Positions 6,426 to 8,162 of a DNA stretch of 8,162 bases are shown piece after piece. The notes under the pieces are model-generated. The model ran no database searches, was not told the origin of the DNA, and saw nothing but the letters and a program-made list of their open reading frames with translations. Made by a program: the position numbers and the translations under genes. Source of the stretch: Deltaproteobacteria bacterium. Its GTDB lineage: Bacteria; Desulfobacterota; SM23-61. The stretch covers positions 1 to 8,162 of the forward strand of contig JACRCA010000075.1 in the NCBI GenBank assembly GCA_016234425.1, read 5' to 3'. Every line of letters begins with the position of its first letter. Position 1 is the first letter of the stretch.

Positions 6426-7243
6426 TGATTGAGCTGTGGAAGCGCTTTCGCCTTTTCTTCATTGCTTTGCTCTTTCTCCTGCCAGTATTCCTCGTCCTCA
6501 CCCTCCCCAAGAGAGAAGGACAGCCAACCTCGATTGTAGAAAAAATCTTCATGCAGGTTTCCTTCCCCCTGCAACAATGGGCCAATAAGGGGATCGATTG
6601 GCTGAAAGCAGGAGGGCAGCGGTATATCTTTCTCACCCAGGTTCAGCAGGAAAATCAAGAACTGAAGCGCATCATAAGCGCCCTGCAAGAGGAGAACAAC
6701 CGCCTGAAAGAAACGATCTGGGGCAATGAGCGGCTGAAGAAGCTCTATACTTTGCAATCTCAATACGCATCTCGCAGCATGGCGGCCCAGGTCTTCGCCC
6801 GCGACCCTTCGAGTTGGTTCAAAACCGTGCTGCTCAATAAAGGGGAAAAAGATGATGTGTCCAAAGACATGGCCGTGGTCACTTCCGAAGGGGTGGTGGG
6901 GCGGGTGATCGAAGTTTCGGCGGATACAGCCAAAGTTCTCTTGATCACCGACCCCAACAGCGCCTTGGGCGTCATCATCCAGCGCTCTCGCTCCCAGGGG
7001 ATCATGGAGGGAAAAGTCGAGGAAGTCTGCGTTCTCAAATATGTGCAGAAGAGCAATGACGTTCAGGTGGGCGATAAGGTGATTACTTCAGGCCTGGGGG
7101 GAATTTTCCCCAAAGGGTTGATGACTGGCATGGTGACCAAGGTGGATCGAAAGCGCCCGGGTATATTCCAGTATATCGAAGTTACCCCGGCGGTGGACTT
7201 TTCCAGACTGGAAGAAGTTCTCATCCTTGGGGTAGGACCATGA
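6425..7243 (+). CDS. mreC: Rod-shape-determining protein MreC
   Basis: An inner-membrane protein with a periplasmic domain that links MreB filaments to the elongation-specific penicillin-binding protein. Its 272 residues are typical. It has a cytoplasmic basic start (MIELWKRFR), one membrane helix (about 9-27), a coiled coil (about 66-108, with repeated leucine/isoleucine and QEN/EEN spacing) and the two-lobed beta domain (about 118-270). Family marks: ARDPSSWFKTVLLNKG (125-140), GVVGRV (156-161), LLITDPNSALGVIIQRSRSQG (172-192) and VGDKVITSGLGGIFPKGL (215-232). An upstream in-frame ATG at 6398 hits TGA at 6413, so the start is 6425 (or the CTG just before). Its last bases overlap the acetyltransferase gene as ATGA, implying translational coupling. 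Confidence 0.96.
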   Translation: MIELWKRFRLFFIALLFLLPVFLVLTLPKREGQPTSIVEKIFMQVSFPLQQWANKGIDWLKAGGQRYIFLTQVQQENQELKRIISALQEENNRLKETIWGNERLKKLYTLQSQYASRSMAAQVFARDPSSWFKTVLLNKGEKDDVSKDMAVVTSEGVVGRVIEVSADTAKVLLITDPNSALGVIIQRSRSQGIMEGKVEEVCVLKYVQKSNDVQVGDKVITSGLGGIFPKGLMTGMVTKVDRKRPGIFQYIEVTPAVDFSRLEEVLILGVGP

Positions 7244-7719
7244 AAATTCGAGGGATCGAAAAAAGGGATCGGCCCGGGTTGAAAGCGATCCTCCAGGCTC
7301 AAGAACATTTCCGCCCCGTGGAAGTTCAGGTTGCTTTGGATCTCATTGATATTGCCCTAACCCAGCCAAACCAGGAAGACTACATCATCCGTGTTGCCGA
7401 GGAAGAGGAAGGGCAGATCTTAGGGTACATCTGCTATGGGAAGGCCCCCCTGACAGATGCCGTCTATGATCTTTATTGGGTCGTGGTTACCCCTGCTTCC
7501 TGGAATCGAGGAACGGGTACTTCCCTTCTGCGTCAAGTGGAAGAGGAATTAAGGCGTCGCCAAGCTCGTCTCCTGCTTATCGAGACCTCTTCCCAGCCCT
7601 CCTACGAGGTCCCGCGGGCCTTCTACAGGAGGAATGGGTTTGAAGAACAAGCCCGGGTGCTGGATTACTACGGCATAGGGGACCATAAGCTGATCTTCAG
7701 CAAAACCTTCACTCCATAA
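7240..7719 (+). CDS. GNAT-family N-acetyltransferase
   Basis: A 159-residue acetyl-CoA-dependent N-acetyltransferase with the single-domain GNAT fold, cytosolic (no signal or membrane helix). The acetyl-CoA pyrophosphate-binding motif A is at LYWVVVTPASWNRGTGTSLLRQV (78-100), with R90-G-T-G as the loop; the variant final T94 replaces the usual G or A. Motif B with AFYRRNGFEEQARVLDYY (127-144) follows. The substrate cannot be deduced; it could be a protein N-terminus, an amino acid or a small amine. The start ATG (7240-7242) overlaps the mreC stop as ATGA, so it is almost certainly co-translated with mreC. It occupies the place where mreD is normally found, but has no similarity in kind to that multi-helix membrane protein. 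No further gene follows within 443 bp. Confidence 0.88.
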   Translation: MKIRGIEKRDRPGLKAILQAQEHFRPVEVQVALDLIDIALTQPNQEDYIIRVAEEEEGQILGYICYGKAPLTDAVYDLYWVVVTPASWNRGTGTSLLRQVEEELRRRQARLLLIETSSQPSYEVPRAFYRRNGFEEQARVLDYYGIGDHKLIFSKTFTP

Positions 7720-7743
7720 GTAAGTTACACGTTATAAGATACA

Positions 7744-7863
7744 GGTTTTAAGTTTTTAGTTCGGAGTTCAGAGTGTTTAGTTCGGAGATTAGAGTTTCAG
7801 ACTCTGAACGCGTAACTCCGGACCCAAAAAACTTGTAACTTTAAACTTTGAACTTGAAACTTT
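7744..7863. repeat. Mirrored 7-mer array downstream of the mreBC operon
   Basis: In strict register, GGTTTTA, AGTTTTT, AGTTCGG, AGTTCAG, AGTGTTT, AGTTCGG, AGATTAG and AGTTTCA run from 7744 to 7799. The orientation then flips: AGACTCT, GAACGCG, TAACTCC and GGACCCA (7799-7826), then after a 2-base slip AAACTTG, TAACTTT, AAACTTT, GAACTTG and AAACTTT (7829-7863). The two halves are loosely reverse-complementary; GTTCAGAGT (7766-7774) pairs exactly with ACTCTGAAC (7801-7809). It starts 24 bases after the acetyltransferase stop, and I see no conventional terminator there, so the fold may serve as one. Non-coding. Confidence 0.65.
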
Positions 7864-7921
7864 GTAATTGGTATTCCTTGCCTTCCTTCACTTTTTGAGG
7901 TTACGAATGATCACTCATTAA

Positions 7922-8105
7922 CCGGGCGGGAGGGTGGTGAAGGAGGGAGCATCGGCGGGAAAAGGATATCTCCAGAGTCCCCACTTCCCTTCCGCCAAGG
8001 AAAGGCGGGAGCGGAGGAATCCAGGGCATCCTCGGCTGAAGCCCCGCCCCTGCCGATGGAAGAACTAACGCCTTATGATCCCGAGAGAATCACCCTCCCG
8101 CCCGG
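7922..8105 (-). repeat. GC-rich intergenic repeat element with 15-bp terminal inverted repeats, copy C
   Basis: CCGGGCGGGAGGGTG (7922-7936) and CACCCTCCCGCCCGG (8091-8105) are perfect inverted ends of a 184-bp block. Read on the minus strand the interior resembles copy B in the same order: ATAAGGC with TTCTTCC near 8052-8075, GGGGCGGGGCTTC, then GGCGGAAGG and TTCCCGCCGATGC (7949-7961). The ends differ from those of copy B, so the shared core has more than one type of terminus. No target duplication is visible. An internal hairpin is CCGCC/GGCGG (7992-7996/8004-8008). No ORF of note. Confidence 0.6.
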
Positions 8106-8119
8106 ATCCAGCGCTGGAT
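8106..8119. repeat. Perfect 14-base palindrome at the element boundary
   Basis: ATCCAGCGCTGGAT is its own reverse complement and begins at the base after the right inverted end of copy C, before the start of copy D. It could be a junction, an operator or part of copy D's end; only the palindrome itself is directly seen. Confidence 0.5.
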
Positions 8120-8127
8120 GATCCTCC

Positions 8128-8162
8128 CAGGCCCGGGGGTTCAGGGCGCTTCGCTTGGCATC
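8128..8162 (+). repeat. Start of repeat copy D, cut by the window edge
   Basis: The 35 bases 8128-8162 align without gaps to 1487-1521 of copy A. The final 18 (GGCGCTTCGCTTGGCATC) are identical, and most of the preceding CAGGYCCGGGRG stretch agrees. The copy is in the same orientation as copy A and must continue past the window. Confidence 0.6.

Noticed and set aside
7744..7863. CRISPR array
   Set aside because: The units are 7 bases long, degenerate and without spacers, and no cas gene is present.

Overview
The window looks like ordinary chromosomal DNA from an anaerobic Gram-negative bacterium, most likely a Desulfobacterota-type (former Deltaproteobacteria) lineage. This placement is inferred from gene content, not from a marker gene. 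The evidence is an oxygen-sensitive 2-hydroxyacyl-CoA dehydratase-type activase, a butyryl/short-chain-type acyl-CoA dehydrogenase, the periplasmic chaperone PpiD (which implies an outer membrane) and an MreB with a Gram-negative-style N-terminal amphipathic stretch. GC content is moderate, with GC-rich intergenic islands.

Layout, left to right. Positions 1-109 hold the edge of a palindromic repeat and no gene. A 72-residue two-helix membrane protein (110-328, minus) is followed by an AT-rich spacer with two adjacent palindromes and a 9-mer tandem tract. An HgdC/BadF-type activase (554-1327, minus) has a good sigma70-like promoter. A gene-free stretch (1328-1775) carries 7-mer repeats and a GC-rich repeat element. 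An acyl-CoA dehydrogenase (1776-2927, plus) meets ppiD (2924-4825, minus) tail to tail, with their stop codons interlocked. The 517-bp gap between the divergent ppiD and mreB genes contains a 302-bp MITE-like element with 13-bp terminal inverted repeats and an apparent 9-bp target duplication. Then comes a tight operon: mreB (5343-6380), a 7-codon leader ORF, mreC (6425-7243) and a GNAT acetyltransferase (7240-7719) that occupies the place where mreD would be expected. The last 443 bp contain no gene, but hold a mirrored 7-mer array and two more copies of the GC-rich repeat family, the last cut by the window edge.

How the genes fit together. MreB and MreC are the cytoskeletal and periplasmic parts of the rod (elongasome) machinery. 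PpiD helps fold outer-membrane and periplasmic proteins. The activase and acyl-CoA dehydrogenase point to fermentative or syntrophic acyl-CoA chemistry, but their partners (a dehydratase; ETF) are not in the window.

I see no new multigene system. The most interesting signals are non-coding or organisational: a dispersed intergenic repeat family paired with phase-locked 7-mer tandem tracts, the MITE with its target duplication upstream of mreB, the leader-ORF and hairpin arrangement before mreC, the GNAT gene in the mreD slot, and a small membrane protein whose residue pattern recalls the magnetosome protein MamI.
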